64,000 nucleotides of DNA from Solirubrobacteraceae bacterium (GCA_025449845.1 JANWIP010000023.1:43320-107319), one strand, 5' to 3'; counted from the first letter of the stretch, positions 50,619 to 60,512 are shown. The notes: generated by a model from the sequence alone, not told the origin. Numbers and translations: made by a program.

Positions 50619-52619
50619 CTAGGGCTTCGCGGGTCGTGCACACTCGCCTGCAAGCTGGGCCACCATCTCATCGAGTGAGAAGCTGCCCGCGTCTCCGACG
50701 CGGTGGCGGCGCAGCGACACGCTGCCTTGCTCCTGCTCGCGCTCACCGACGATCAGCATGTAGGGGATCTTGCGCAGCTCGGCCTCGCGGATCTTGCGGC
50801 CAATCGACTCGCCGCGATCGTCGAGCTCCGCGCGCAGCCCTTGAGAACGCAAGCGCTCGTGCACCCTGGCCCCGTACTCGTTGAAGCGATCGGAGACCGT
50901 CAGCACGATCGCCTGCTGCGGCGTGAGCCACAGTGGGAACTCGCCGCCGTAGTGCTCGATCATGATCCCGATGAAGCGCTCGTAGGAGCCGAAGGCGGCG
51001 CGATGGATCATCACCGGCCGGTGCTCGGCGTTGTCGGCGCCCGTGTAGCTGAGGTCAAAGCGCTCGGGCATCGAGTAGTCCAGCTGCACCGTTCCCAACT
51101 GCCAGGAGCGCCCGAGGGAGTCGGTCATGTGCATATCGATCTTCGGCCCATAGAAGGCGCCGTCGCCGGGGTTCAGCTCGTACTCCAGGCCCCGCTCATC
51201 GAGCACGCTCGTGAGCTTGCCCTCGGCGCGGTCCCACATCTCATCGCTGCCGATGCGCTGCTCGGGGCGGGTTGAAAGCTCCAGGCGCACGTCAAGATCG
51301 AACATCGCATAGGTCTCAAAAGCCTGCTCCAGGCAGCTTGCGACCTCCTGCTGAACCTGCTCCTCGGTGCAGAAGATATGCGCGTCGTCCTGCGCGAAAT
51401 GACGCACGCGCAAGAGGCCATGCAGCACGCCTGAGGCCTCGTTGCGGTGCAGCAGGCCGGGCTCTGAATAGCGCACGGGCAGCTCGCGATAGGAGTGGCG
51501 CTGGCTCTTGAAGAGGTAGGCGTGGCCGGGGCAGTTCATCGGCTTGACGCCCATCTCGCGCTCCTCGACCTGCACCGTGAACATGTTCTCGCGGTACTTG
51601 CCCCAATGCCCGGAGGTCTTCCACAGCTCGGCGTCGTAGATCAGCGGCGTCTTGACCTCGGTGTAGTCGCGCGCCGTGTTCATCTCGCGCGAGAGTGCCA
51701 CCAGCGAGTTGTATATACCGGTACCGGCAGGCAGCCAGAAGGCCGCTCCAGGTGAGATGTCGGAGAAGTGAAAGAGCGCCAGCTCTCGCCCCAGCTTGCG
51801 ATGGTCACGTTCCTTGGCGCGCTCGATCAGCTCCAGATGCTCCTGCAGCTGCGCCTTGTTGGGGAAGGCGGTGCCGTAGATGCGCGTGAGCATCGGACGC
51901 GTGGAGTCACCGCGCCAGTAGGCGCCCGCCACGGACTGCAGCTTGAAGGCTCCCACAGTCGCTGTCGTGGGAGCGTGCGGGCCACGGCAGAGATCGGTGA
52001 AGGGGCCGTTGGTGTACAGCGACACTGTCTCCAGCGGCTCGTGATTTCCACTCGCCGCGGCGTCGCGCACGAGGTCGTCGATCAGCTCGACCTTGTAATC
52101 CTGCCGCTCGGCCACGAAGCGCTCGCGGGCATGCGCCACCGAGACGTCCTCGCGCGCGAAAGGCTCGCCTGCCTTGACGTGCGCGCGCATGCGCTCTTCG
52201 ATTGCGGAGAAGTCCTCAGCGGAGATTGATACGCCTTCGGGGAAATCGAAGTCGTAGTAGAAGCCGCCCTCGATCGCCGGTCCGATCGAGATCTTCACCC
52301 CTGGGTAGAGCTCCATCACGGCCGTGGCCAGCACATGAGCGGCGTCGTGACGGATCAGACGCAGGGGCTCCTCGCCGGCACTCTTGGCTGTGAGGATCGC
52401 AATGTGCGCTCCGTCGGGTAGCGGCCGCGCGAGGTCACGCAGCTCGGCTGCCTCAGCCCCCTCGGGGTGAGTGACCTCGATCGCCAGCGCCGCACGCGCG
52501 AGGCCGGCGCCAATCGCCGCGGCAGCATCGGCGCCGCTCGCGCCGTCGGGCAGCTCAAGCGTATTGCCGTCGGGGAGTGTGACCGTGAGGGACATGCTCA
52601 GGCAGGAGGCTACCCGCAC
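50619..52619 (-). CDS. thrS: Threonyl-tRNA synthetase
   Basis: TGS domain, RPMLTRIYGTAFPNKAQLQEHLELIERAKERDHRKLGRELALFHF, MNCPGHAYLFKSQRHSYRELPVRYSEPG. Confidence 0.97.
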   Translation of the reverse strand: MRVASCLSMSLTVTLPDGNTLELPDGASGADAAAAIGAGLARAALAIEVTHPEGAEAAELRDLARPLPDGAHIAILTAKSAGEEPLRLIRHDAAHVLATAVMELYPGVKISIGPAIEGGFYYDFDFPEGVSISAEDFSAIEERMRAHVKAGEPFAREDVSVAHARERFVAERQDYKVELIDDLVRDAAASGNHEPLETVSLYTNGPFTDLCRGPHAPTTATVGAFKLQSVAGAYWRGDSTRPMLTRIYGTAFPNKAQLQEHLELIERAKERDHRKLGRELALFHFSDISPGAAFWLPAGTGIYNSLVALSREMNTARDYTEVKTPLIYDAELWKTSGHWGKYRENMFTVQVEEREMGVKPMNCPGHAYLFKSQRHSYRELPVRYSEPGLLHRNEASGVLHGLLRVRHFAQDDAHIFCTEEQVQQEVASCLEQAFETYAMFDLDVRLELSTRPEQRIGSDEMWDRAEGKLTSVLDERGLEYELNPGDGAFYGPKIDMHMTDSLGRSWQLGTVQLDYSMPERFDLSYTGADNAEHRPVMIHRAAFGSYERFIGIMIEHYGGEFPLWLTPQQAIVLTVSDRFNEYGARVHERLRSQGLRAELDDRGESIGRKIREAELRKIPYMLIVGEREQEQGSVSLRRHRVGDAGSFSLDEMVAQLAGECARPAKP

Positions 52620-52828
52620 GTGGCGATGGCCGGCGACGTGAATGCTCGTAAGGATGATTGGGAGATGCCTGTGCTAGACGAAGGCATCGCGTTCACGACG
52701 ATTCCCGAGTGCCCAACACGGGATCACGGAGGAGGCGCGGCATGGCTTGGCGACGCGAACAGCCACCCGTACTTGCTGCCATTTTGGCTATGCAGACAGT
52801 TGTCTGTGCTTTCTGACATCATTGCAAC

Positions 52829-53323
52829 ATGAACAACGGTGAGTCGATCTCGATCACGCTCTCTCCCGCCCAAGTTGATCAGGTGGTGCGGGCAGCAGCA
52901 CAAGGCAGCACGCCAAGCTTTTCAGCTCTGATATCGACGACCTTGAACACTCAGCGCCTGGAAGCCGAGCGGGGTACCGCACTGCCTCCAGAGGGCAGCA
53001 CAACGATGGAAAGCTTGCCCGAGCAGAGCTTGACTGAGCAGAGCGAGGGGAACCCGATCCGCAAGGGCTACTTCCCCACCTACGAGGACGCACGACTGTC
53101 ACGCTCGCTGCTGCGCGGTCTCTCCGTGCTGACGTGCTTTGGCCCCGACAACCAGGAGCGAGGGATCATCGAACTCGCGGACCTGCTGGGGATGAGCCCA
53201 AGCACTACCCACCGCTATGTCGCAACCCTGGTCGAGTTAGGTCTACTGGAGCGTTGCACGCGCTCACGCAAATACAAGTTGCCGCAGGTGCCCCAGACGG
53301 AGGGCAGCGGCGCGCGTGCTTGA
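52829..53323 (+). CDS. IclR-type HTH DNA-binding protein (no effector domain)
   Basis: SRSLLRGLSVLTCFGPDNQERGIIELADLLGMSPSTTHRYVATLVELGLLERCTRSRKYKL. Confidence 0.8.
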   Translation: MNNGESISITLSPAQVDQVVRAAAQGSTPSFSALISTTLNTQRLEAERGTALPPEGSTTMESLPEQSLTEQSEGNPIRKGYFPTYEDARLSRSLLRGLSVLTCFGPDNQERGIIELADLLGMSPSTTHRYVATLVELGLLERCTRSRKYKLPQVPQTEGSGARA

Positions 53324-53340
53324 AGCCGTTGGTCCTGTGA

Positions 53341-53398
53341 GCTGTGCGCTCAGTTCCCCGCTGTGCGCTCAGTTCCCCGCTGTGCGCTTCAGTTCCCC
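53341..53398 (+). repeat. Three tandem 19/20-bp units (GCTGTGCGCTCAGTTCCCC) overlapping the pyrE stop
   Basis: 53341-53359 and 53360-53378 identical; 53379-53398 has one extra T. Confidence 0.97.
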
Positions 53399-54042
53399 GT
53401 GGCCCGTCTGTCGCTCAGCCAAGCCTCAACCACTGACACCTGCTCATCATCCAGCGAACCGGCGCGGGCGGCAGCAGCCAGTGCCTCGTCGATGGTTGTG
53501 AGCGTGGTATGCCGCAGGCTCAAGGACCGCAACCGCGCACGGGCGCTGGGCATGTCGTAGCTGGCGATCGTCAGCGAATCCTCGACAAGGAAACCGGCTG
53601 CGCGCAAGTTCTCGGCGGCGTCGGCGAGACTGCCCGCGGAGAACGCCAAGTCCTCGATGACCAGCACTCGGGCGCCATCGGGTGCGGCGCCCTCCACCGC
53701 GCTCTCCTTGCCCCACGCCTTGGCCTGCGAGCGCACATACAGAAATGGCAGGCTGAGCCGGTCGGCAATCCACGCTCCCCACGGAATCCCAGCCGTTGCG
53801 GTCCCCGCGATCGCGTCAGGGGCTTGCTGCTGTGTGGCAACGGCTTCAAGGAACGCTCCGATGACCTCCAAACGCTCGGCCACGTGCCCGAGCAGTTGAC
53901 GGTTATCGACGTAGACAGGACTCTCGGCTCCCGAGGTGAGGCGGAAGAACGGTGAGGTTCTGAACGCGACAGCGCCCGTACGCACAAGCGTCTCGGCGAT
54001 ACGGCTCGCCAGGAGTTGGTCGGGAGTGGGAGCGGCGTTCAC
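53389..54042 (-). CDS. pyrE: Orotate phosphoribosyltransferase
   Basis: FRLTSGAESPVYVDNRQLL, AGTATAGIPWGAWIADRLSLPFLYVRSQAKAWGKES, VLVIEDLAFSAGSL. Confidence 0.92.
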   Translation of the reverse strand: MNAAPTPDQLLASRIAETLVRTGAVAFRTSPFFRLTSGAESPVYVDNRQLLGHVAERLEVIGAFLEAVATQQQAPDAIAGTATAGIPWGAWIADRLSLPFLYVRSQAKAWGKESAVEGAAPDGARVLVIEDLAFSAGSLADAAENLRAAGFLVEDSLTIASYDMPSARARLRSLSLRHTTLTTIDEALAAAARAGSLDDEQVSVVEAWLSDRRATGN

Positions 54043-54048
54043 GAGGGC

Positions 54049-54885
54049 TCAGGGTAACCGAGTCACGGTTCCCCCGACGAGATCGTCGGATGAGGACTGT
54101 CGGGTCGTTGCAAGGATCGTCTGAGCGACCAGCTGCGGGTCATCGAACATGGGGACGTGCCCCATGTCCTCAAGTACGACGAAGCGTGCTCCAGGGATCA
54201 GATGACGCGCACGAGCACCGTAGACATCAACCAGAAAGAGCTGGTCCCGCGCGGACCACGCGAGCGTGATCGGGCACGGCGTGGGGTCCAGTGGTTCAAG
54301 CTGCGCTCCGTCGGCAAGCAGATCCTCGGCGATGACGCAGCCCGCGGTGTCATCCAGGATGTCAAGAAACTCCGCTGAACTTACCCGCTCCCCGTGGACT
54401 GCCATGTGGCGCAGCGCGGTGCGCCGCACAAGCTTTGAGCCGGCGCCCAGTGGCGCCAATCTGCGCAGGCGACGCGCGTCACGTAAGGCGTCGGACAAGA
54501 TCTTGAACACGCGCTGCTTGTCCGTCCAGTCATGGTCCCAAGCGCCGGCAGGAGAAAGTGCGCAAACCGTGCGGGCACGACCGCGCCGAGCCAGCTCGAT
54601 CGCGATCCAGCCACCCATCGAATTTCCGGCGAGATGCACCTTGCCCACGCCCAACTCATTGAGCTGGCGCTCTACGTCATCAGTGACGTGCTCGAAGCTC
54701 GCCGGCCTGGTGTTGACGGGCGGCCCACCGTTGTGCCCCAATGCGGTGAGAACGATCACATCGTGGTGAGGAGCCAGCAGCGGCATGACATTGCTCCAGG
54801 TACGCTCGCCAGAGATGATGCCGTGCAGCAATACCAGCGGCTCGCCTGATCCTTTGCGCAGCATCAGACCAAAATACCGGCCCAT
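54049..54885 (-). CDS. Alpha/beta hydrolase
   Basis: LVLLHGIISGERTWSNVMPLL, VHLAGNSMGGWIAIELARRG. Confidence 0.88.
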   Translation of the reverse strand: MGRYFGLMLRKGSGEPLVLLHGIISGERTWSNVMPLLAPHHDVIVLTALGHNGGPPVNTRPASFEHVTDDVERQLNELGVGKVHLAGNSMGGWIAIELARRGRARTVCALSPAGAWDHDWTDKQRVFKILSDALRDARRLRRLAPLGAGSKLVRRTALRHMAVHGERVSSAEFLDILDDTAGCVIAEDLLADGAQLEPLDPTPCPITLAWSARDQLFLVDVYGARARHLIPGARFVVLEDMGHVPMFDDPQLVAQTILATTRQSSSDDLVGGTVTRLP

Positions 54886-55028
54886 CGCACCGAAACAGCA
54901 CGCCCGACAGCATCAGTGGCTGCTGCGCGACTAAACTAGGCCGACCTTGGCGCCCATGAACCCCAGCTCTTCCTCGGCCATACTCCTGGTGTGGACTGGA
55001 TGACGTCAGCGAAGATTGCCGCTGGGAA

Positions 55029-55589
55029 GTGAGAGCCGTGCCGAATCGCCTGTACTTCACCGAGTCCGACGCCGCCAACGAGCTGATCGCCTCCGATCCG
55101 ATGGCTTTGCTGGTCGGGTTCGCCTTGGACCAGCAGGTCACGGTGCAGCAGGCGTTTGCCGGGCCGCTCACACTGCGAGAGCGACTCGGCGCGTTCGACG
55201 CGGCTACGCTCGCGAAGGCGGACCTGGAGCCTGTGTTCCGGGAGAAGCCAGCCATTCACCGCTATCCCGGCTCGATGGCCAAACGCGTACACGACCTGGC
55301 CGTCCACGTCGAGGACCGCTACGCCGGCGACGCGGCACGCGTGTGGACAGACGCCGCCGACTCCACCGAGCTGCGCGCCAACCTGGCAGCGCTTCCCGGC
55401 TTCGGGGAGATGAAGGTCAAGTCGATGGGTGCGGTGCTGGCCAAGCGCTACGGTGTCAAGGCTGCCAAGCCGCTGGTGCCGCCACATCCGACGCTCGGCG
55501 ACGTGGACTCACCGCAGGCTCTCGTCGACTACCAGGCCGCCAAGCGCGAGCACAAGGCCGAGTGGAAGAAGATGAAGAGCCGGGAGTAG
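55029..55589 (+). CDS. HhH-GPD family (base-excision-like) protein
   Basis: LLVGFALDQQVTVQQAFAGPLTLRERLG, LPGFGEMKVKSMGAVLAKRYGV helix-hairpin-helix-like. Confidence 0.82.
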   Translation: MRAVPNRLYFTESDAANELIASDPMALLVGFALDQQVTVQQAFAGPLTLRERLGAFDAATLAKADLEPVFREKPAIHRYPGSMAKRVHDLAVHVEDRYAGDAARVWTDAADSTELRANLAALPGFGEMKVKSMGAVLAKRYGVKAAKPLVPPHPTLGDVDSPQALVDYQAAKREHKAEWKKMKSRE

Positions 55590-55654
55590 TCGATGGGTCG
55601 GTGTCTCCCGGGAGATGAGGTGTTCGAGGCTAATTCGCAGCGCACGGTTATACG

Positions 55655-56959
55655 TCAGCTCCTGCCGTGCGAGAGTTCGAGCTTGGTGACGTGCAGCGCT
55701 TGCAGAAACGCCATTCGTTGCGCGAGGCTGCTGCCACCCCGGACGAGCACCCAGGCGGGCCCGACGAGGCGAGCGACCGTTGGCGGCACGAACACGTCCC
55801 AGTAGGTCTGCTCCTTGTCTGACAGCCGCTCGCGCTGGCGCAGGAACTGCTCGGCGCGTGCGCGTCCCTCCGCCTTGGTGACTTGAGCGAGGTCGCGCGC
55901 GGCCTGCGCGCTGCTGAGCTTTGGAAAGCTGAAGTGGAACTCACGTTGCACGGGCGGGATCTGCACTATTCCGCGATGCCCCGGGACGGGGATTGCGCCC
56001 CAGAGCATCGCCGGCGGCCTTCCCGGCGACTTGGCGTTGAGCAGGACCGCTGTCTCGTAGCTGGCGCCATCGCGTGAGAACCAGGTGTGCAGACAGGTGA
56101 ACCAGCCCGGCTCGGTGATGTCGCGATCGGGCGCGATTTTGGTTGCTACCTGACCCCATGCCGTGCGCACACCCGGAAGCGATGAGCTCATCGCACAACG
56201 CCCGCGGGCGGGAGGCGCCTGTGCGCCTTGCCAGTAGCTGAAGGGAAGTGTGAACGTCGGCGGTACGTGACCGATTGGGATGGCCCGGCCAGAGGCATCG
56301 AGCAGCGTCTCGGTCAGAGCAGGGCCCTGCCGGGCGTGCTCGAAGCGTTGAAGGACCTGGGGGCTTGACCCTGGTGGCAGGACCGTGCCGCGTGAGCCTG
56401 GTGGACGGTAGAACGCGATCTGCTTCGCTCCGGGTGGCGGGCCGGGCGCTGGCTCCGCCTTGAAAGTACCCACGTGCGCGACGCGCATCGCGGCGACACC
56501 GGACGCGGTGAAGATCGCGTCGATCTTCCCTTCCGGGCCCACCTTTTCCTCGGGGCTGAGTGCTTCTTCGCCACCGTAGACGGGGTAGCTCGCGCTGGGA
56601 AGCGGCCCGTTACAACTTCCCGTGCTGACGACCCTTACGCATACACCTACGTTTCCGGCTTGCAGCGACAGCGTGACCCCCATCAGCGCTGGCTGACCGC
56701 CGAGGAATGCGCGTCCGTGCACGAGTGTCAGCTTCCTCGGAGTCGCCGATGACTGTTCGCCCGCCGCGCCCGATTCGCCTTTGCCCCCGCCACCGATCAG
56801 CAGCGCCCCTATCGCCACCACGACCGCCCCGGCGCCGAGTGTCATGCCTGTTGCGCGCCGGCGGCGCTGACGACGCCGGGCCTCTTCGATGACCCCGTTG
56901 TCGATCTCGACTGCGGCTGAGGAGTGCGTCACCTCGGGCGGCGGAGCGGTCACGGGCAT
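55655..56959 (-). CDS. Hypothetical single-TM protein (434 aa)
   Basis: Basic RRRQRRRRATGMTLGAGAVVVAIGALLIGGGGKG TM segment, long extracytoplasmic-like C-terminus. Confidence 0.65.
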   Translation of the reverse strand: MPVTAPPPEVTHSSAAVEIDNGVIEEARRRQRRRRATGMTLGAGAVVVAIGALLIGGGGKGESGAAGEQSSATPRKLTLVHGRAFLGGQPALMGVTLSLQAGNVGVCVRVVSTGSCNGPLPSASYPVYGGEEALSPEEKVGPEGKIDAIFTASGVAAMRVAHVGTFKAEPAPGPPPGAKQIAFYRPPGSRGTVLPPGSSPQVLQRFEHARQGPALTETLLDASGRAIPIGHVPPTFTLPFSYWQGAQAPPARGRCAMSSSLPGVRTAWGQVATKIAPDRDITEPGWFTCLHTWFSRDGASYETAVLLNAKSPGRPPAMLWGAIPVPGHRGIVQIPPVQREFHFSFPKLSSAQAARDLAQVTKAEGRARAEQFLRQRERLSDKEQTYWDVFVPPTVARLVGPAWVLVRGGSSLAQRMAFLQALHVTKLELSHGRS

Positions 56960-56989
56960 GCTGGCGCTCCGTTTACATTGATGGGCATG

Positions 56990-57008
56990 GTGCTAATATG
57001 AATAGCAC
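56990..57008. promoter_or_regulatory. Palindromic operator-like site GTGCTA-N7-TAGCAC
   Basis: GTGCTAATATGAATAGCAC read directly; lies 1 nt upstream of the ATG of a 12-codon minus-strand ORF. Confidence 0.55.
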
Positions 57009-57101
57009 AATACAGAAGGGCATCGACCTTCCTCCCCGCGAAGCTGCTGCCTGTGCAACGCCTAGCGTTGGCCTGTAGTGAAGAGCCAGCGAAAGCCAGT
57101 C

Positions 57102-57395
57102 TCACGCGCTTGCGACGAGGCTGAAGTGCTCGACCGTCGGAAACGGGTCGTAGTAGCGGTGCAAGAGCCGACGCCACTCCTCATACGTCGCTGACCCCCG
57201 GAATCCCTCGGTGTGATCCTCGAGACGCTGCCATCCCACGAGGAGGTAACGGCTAGGCCGCTCAATACACCGATGCAACTGAAGCGACTCGAATCCGGGC
57301 ATCGAGGCGATAAGCGCCTTCGCCTCGCTGAAGTCGCTCTCGAAGGCGCTCTCCTGGCCCGGCCTTACGTCAAGTACCGCTTGCTCCGTGATCAC
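57102..57395 (-). CDS. Antibiotic biosynthesis monooxygenase (ABM)-domain protein
   Basis: VITEQAVLDVRPGQESAFESDFSEAKALIASMPGFESLQLHRCIERPSRYLLVGWQRLEDHTEGFRGS; GTG start at 57395. Confidence 0.8.
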   Translation of the reverse strand: MITEQAVLDVRPGQESAFESDFSEAKALIASMPGFESLQLHRCIERPSRYLLVGWQRLEDHTEGFRGSATYEEWRRLLHRYYDPFPTVEHFSLVASA

Positions 57396-57552
57396 ACCGC
57401 AATCGTCCCAGACGCTCAGCGAACCTGCCGCACCCCTCAACTCCTCTTGCCGGGCCCGTTGGTAGAAAAAGACCACGACCCGCCTATTCGTTCATTTTCG
57501 TCCGTCGTCCGGCGAACCAAGGCCAGCAGCACGAACGTTTCGGCGAGCCGCC

Positions 57553-57930
57553 CTACTCGCTATAGCAGGGGCAGCCGAAGCGCGCCCCCCGGCAACGGCC
57601 CCTATTCCAGCGTTCACGCCTGCTCGTCGCGTCAAGATGTGCGTAATGTCGGCGTTCAGGGTCTTGGGCGGACAGCACGAGAGAAACCGAGCGCATCCGA
57701 CGCGCTGCCTCATGCGCCCGCTTCGGCAGCAGGTGGGAATACACATCGACCGTAGTGGAGGTCTTTGCGTGCCCCGCGAAAGCGGCCACGAGCATGATGT
57801 CCTCACCCTGGCTGATCGCGTTCGTGATCGCTGTGTGCCGAAGGTCGTGCAGCCGGATCATGTCCGGGAGTCTGGCCCCGGTCCGCATAGCGGCGGAAGA
57901 CCCTCGTGACCATGCGCGGGCTCAGCGGAC
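57553..57930 (-). pseudogene. Tyrosine recombinase C-terminal remnant, frameshifted
   Basis: MIRLHDLRHTAITNAISQGEDIMLVAAFAGHAKTSTTVDVYSHLLPKRAHEAA; upstream VTRVFRRYA in another frame; no N-terminal domain. Confidence 0.85.
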
Positions 57931-58229
57931 GGCCGGTCGGTCGCATTACGCCCTCCCCGACCCCGCCTGGAACCCCACCCACAAATCCCTACACATCCCC
58001 AGCACCCTGCGCACACCCCAGCCGACACAGACACCCCACCGCGACACGCCCGACCGCGGGCGCTGATGCGTCCTGGCTGGGCTCGAAAATCAGCCTGGGG
58101 CTCGTTTTTGGGTGCTATTTCCCGTGTTGACTGGGCTTAGCTGCTCCCAGATTCGCTGAGATTTGCTCAAAACGGAACCACGAATGGAACCACGGCGAAT
58201 CCCCCGCCCTGCCCACTCGACAATCTCAT

Positions 58230-58520
58230 CACTCAGTTGCCGAGAGCCTTTCGAGCTCGACATCTGGGATCTCATCAAGGCGCATCATCCCCACGAGCCT
58301 CTTGCCGGTACCTGTCAAGCGAGGATGATCATCGCCTTGAGTCCTGTCCTCCAGCAGCAGCCCGCTGGACCAGGAAAACCGCACTAGCTCCTGTGATCGC
58401 CTCGTCGTAAGCGACGCTCGCGTAGAGGTGAGCGAGATAGGGCAGCTTGCGCTCCTCGTAGGTCGCGGCAGCCTCCCGCAGAAGACCCTCTAGGACCTCG
58501 TCAGTTTCAGAGCGTGGCTC
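58230..58520 (-). pseudogene. Decayed ORF of unknown function
   Basis: Minus-strand pieces SETDEVLEGLLREAAATYEERKLPYLAHLYASVAYDEAITGAS and RLVGMMRLDEIPDVELERLSATE* sit in different frames. Confidence 0.45.
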
Positions 58521-58532
58521 ATCACCCCCCTA

Positions 58533-58835
58533 TTGGACACCCCCGCCTTCTCCCCCCTGCGCGACCCCGCTATGTTCGAGCAGGTCGCGGTCGATGAGCA
58601 AACAGGCACGATCACGTGGCCGGGCGACGTTGACCTCGACCCTGACGTGATCTACGCGGCGCTGGACCTCGGACCGGACAAGGCGGCGGTCCTGGTCATC
58701 CGGCCCGGAAATACGGTGCAAACAAGCCGGTTTCCGTCCGATTCCTTCGCTAAGGTGTGCCATGGATGTGCCATCGGGCACCACACCAACGAAGCGCTCA
58801 TTCGCAATGAGCGTGCAGCCTTACAAGACCGCTGA
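58533..58835 (+). pseudogene. DUF2442-like fragment
   Basis: FSPLRDPAMFEQVAVDEQTGTITWPGDVDLDPDVIYAAL matches the C-terminal half of DUF2442 proteins; 5' portion missing. Confidence 0.6.
58756..58774 (+). repeat. Paired TGTGCCAT motifs, 11-bp period (integrase arm-like), copy A
   Basis: TGTGCCATGGATGTGCCAT just upstream of the integrase start. Confidence 0.7.
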
Positions 58836-60114
58836 TGGTCTTCAATGGCGCGTGCGCTGGCGCGACCCGAACGGAAAGATGCGCTCGCGCACGACGGCCA
58901 ACAAGCGCGAAGCCCTTGCGCTCGACGCCGATGTAAAGGCCCGCAGATTCCGAGGCGAGGTCATCCAACGCACGTCCCGCGACACCCTTGCCACGACGTA
59001 CGAGGAATGGAAGAGGCTCTACGCCGAGCAGCGTCTTTCCAAGAAGACGCGCACCAGATACGAAGAGGCATGGGAGCCCAACATCAAGGGGCGCCACGAT
59101 CACTACACGCTGGCCGAACTCGTCTCCGAACCGCAAATCTTCGAGGAGATGCTTGCCGAGATGGACGCCCGAGGGGTCGGCAACGAGACGCAACGCAAGG
59201 TCATGGTGGCGATGTCATCGGTGTTCAAGGCGGCGGTGCGTTGGCGCAAGGTCAGCGTCAATCCCGTGCTGGCGGTGCCCAAGCCACGAGCTGCGCACAA
59301 GCGCGTCCCGCGCCCCCTGCCGCCGATGGTCATTGAGCGAATCCGCTTGCAGATGCGCAGACGCAAGACCCGTGATCGGACCGGCGCTCGCGCCATCGCC
59401 GACGCCTGTCTGGTGACGCTCATGGCCTACGCCGGGCTTCGCCCCGGCGAGGCCCTAGCCCTGACGTGGGGCGACGTTGGAGCGAACATGCTCACGATCG
59501 ACAAGGCGGTGAGCATCGGCGAGGAAGAGGACACCAACGAGGAAGCGGACACCAAGACCGGCGGCGTGCGCTTTCCGCCCCTTGTGGAGCAGCTTGCCGC
59601 CGACCTTGCCGACCTACGAGCGGCCCGAGGGGACGTGACGGATGCGGACCTAGTGTTTCCCGCCCGCGACGGCGGGTATTGGTCACCGTCTCAATACAAC
59701 AACTGGCGCAGGCGTGTTTGGAAGAAGGCCATGAACAATCTCGCGGAGGGGAAGCCGCCACAGCCGCAGCTGGCGACGGCCCGCCCATACGACTGCCGAG
59801 GATCGTTCGTGAGCTTGCACCTGCGAGCGAGGGAGAACCCGATGGAAGTCGCCGAATGGGGCGGGCACTCGCAGCGAGTGATGTTCACGTACTACGCAGG
59901 CGTCATTAAGGAGCTACGCGGCGAGCCCGAGCTGTCAGCCGCCGAGCAGATCGCGCGAGCCCGTGACGCTGTGATCGAGGTGGAGCGGCGAGAGCTGGAC
60001 GAGATGATGGCCGACCTCATCGAGCACCCGACCATCATGTCCGGTGGCGGAGGCAGGGGCGGCGGTGGCGGGGGGAGACGAGCAGCCAGGAGGTTCTACG
60101 CGCCCAATATGTAG
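58807..60114 (+). CDS. Tyrosine recombinase / integrase
   Basis: N-terminal AP2-like WRVRWRDPNGKMRSRTTANKREA, catalytic AYAGLRPGEALALTWGDV, ARPYDCRGSFVSLHLRARENPMEVAEWGGHSQRVMFTYYAGV. Confidence 0.93.
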   Translation: MSVQPYKTADGLQWRVRWRDPNGKMRSRTTANKREALALDADVKARRFRGEVIQRTSRDTLATTYEEWKRLYAEQRLSKKTRTRYEEAWEPNIKGRHDHYTLAELVSEPQIFEEMLAEMDARGVGNETQRKVMVAMSSVFKAAVRWRKVSVNPVLAVPKPRAAHKRVPRPLPPMVIERIRLQMRRRKTRDRTGARAIADACLVTLMAYAGLRPGEALALTWGDVGANMLTIDKAVSIGEEEDTNEEADTKTGGVRFPPLVEQLAADLADLRAARGDVTDADLVFPARDGGYWSPSQYNNWRRRVWKKAMNNLAEGKPPQPQLATARPYDCRGSFVSLHLRARENPMEVAEWGGHSQRVMFTYYAGVIKELRGEPELSAAEQIARARDAVIEVERRELDEMMADLIEHPTIMSGGGGRGGGGGGRRAARRFYAPNM

Positions 60115-60257
60115 CGCCGCCGTTTGGCAAGCTCACGCCGACCCGTCGAGCGACCGGCGTCCAATCCCGTCGGTGGTGGGGGAGGCGATTGAGAAGGAGT
60201 TAGCGAAATCTGAGGACGGCGAAGCGGCTAGCCGATGGTTTAGCCGGAGCGGTCCGG

Positions 60258-60512
60258 CTAAAGTCTAAAGACGCGATCACGAGGCGCCTCCAGAAAGTCC
60301 CGTCCTGCGATAGGGTTCTCCAGACGGACGGTTATCGTTCCGGCCTCGTCGTCCGTGGCAGCCACTGTGCCTCTGCTCGTAAGGCCCTTCCCAATAACAA
60401 CATCGTCATCGATTTTGAGCCCCGACAAATCAACTTCGACAGGCTGCTCTTCGGTGTCCTGATCCGGCATCGCTTCAACACAGGCTAGCACCTCTCCTTC
60501 GATGCCTTCCAC
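60258..60512 (-). CDS. Hypothetical protein (84 aa)
   Basis: Plausible compact ORF MEGIEGEVLACVEAMPDQDTEEQPVEVDLSGLKIDDDVVIGKG. Confidence 0.4.
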   Translation of the reverse strand: MEGIEGEVLACVEAMPDQDTEEQPVEVDLSGLKIDDDVVIGKGLTSRGTVAATDDEAGTITVRLENPIAGRDFLEAPRDRVFRL

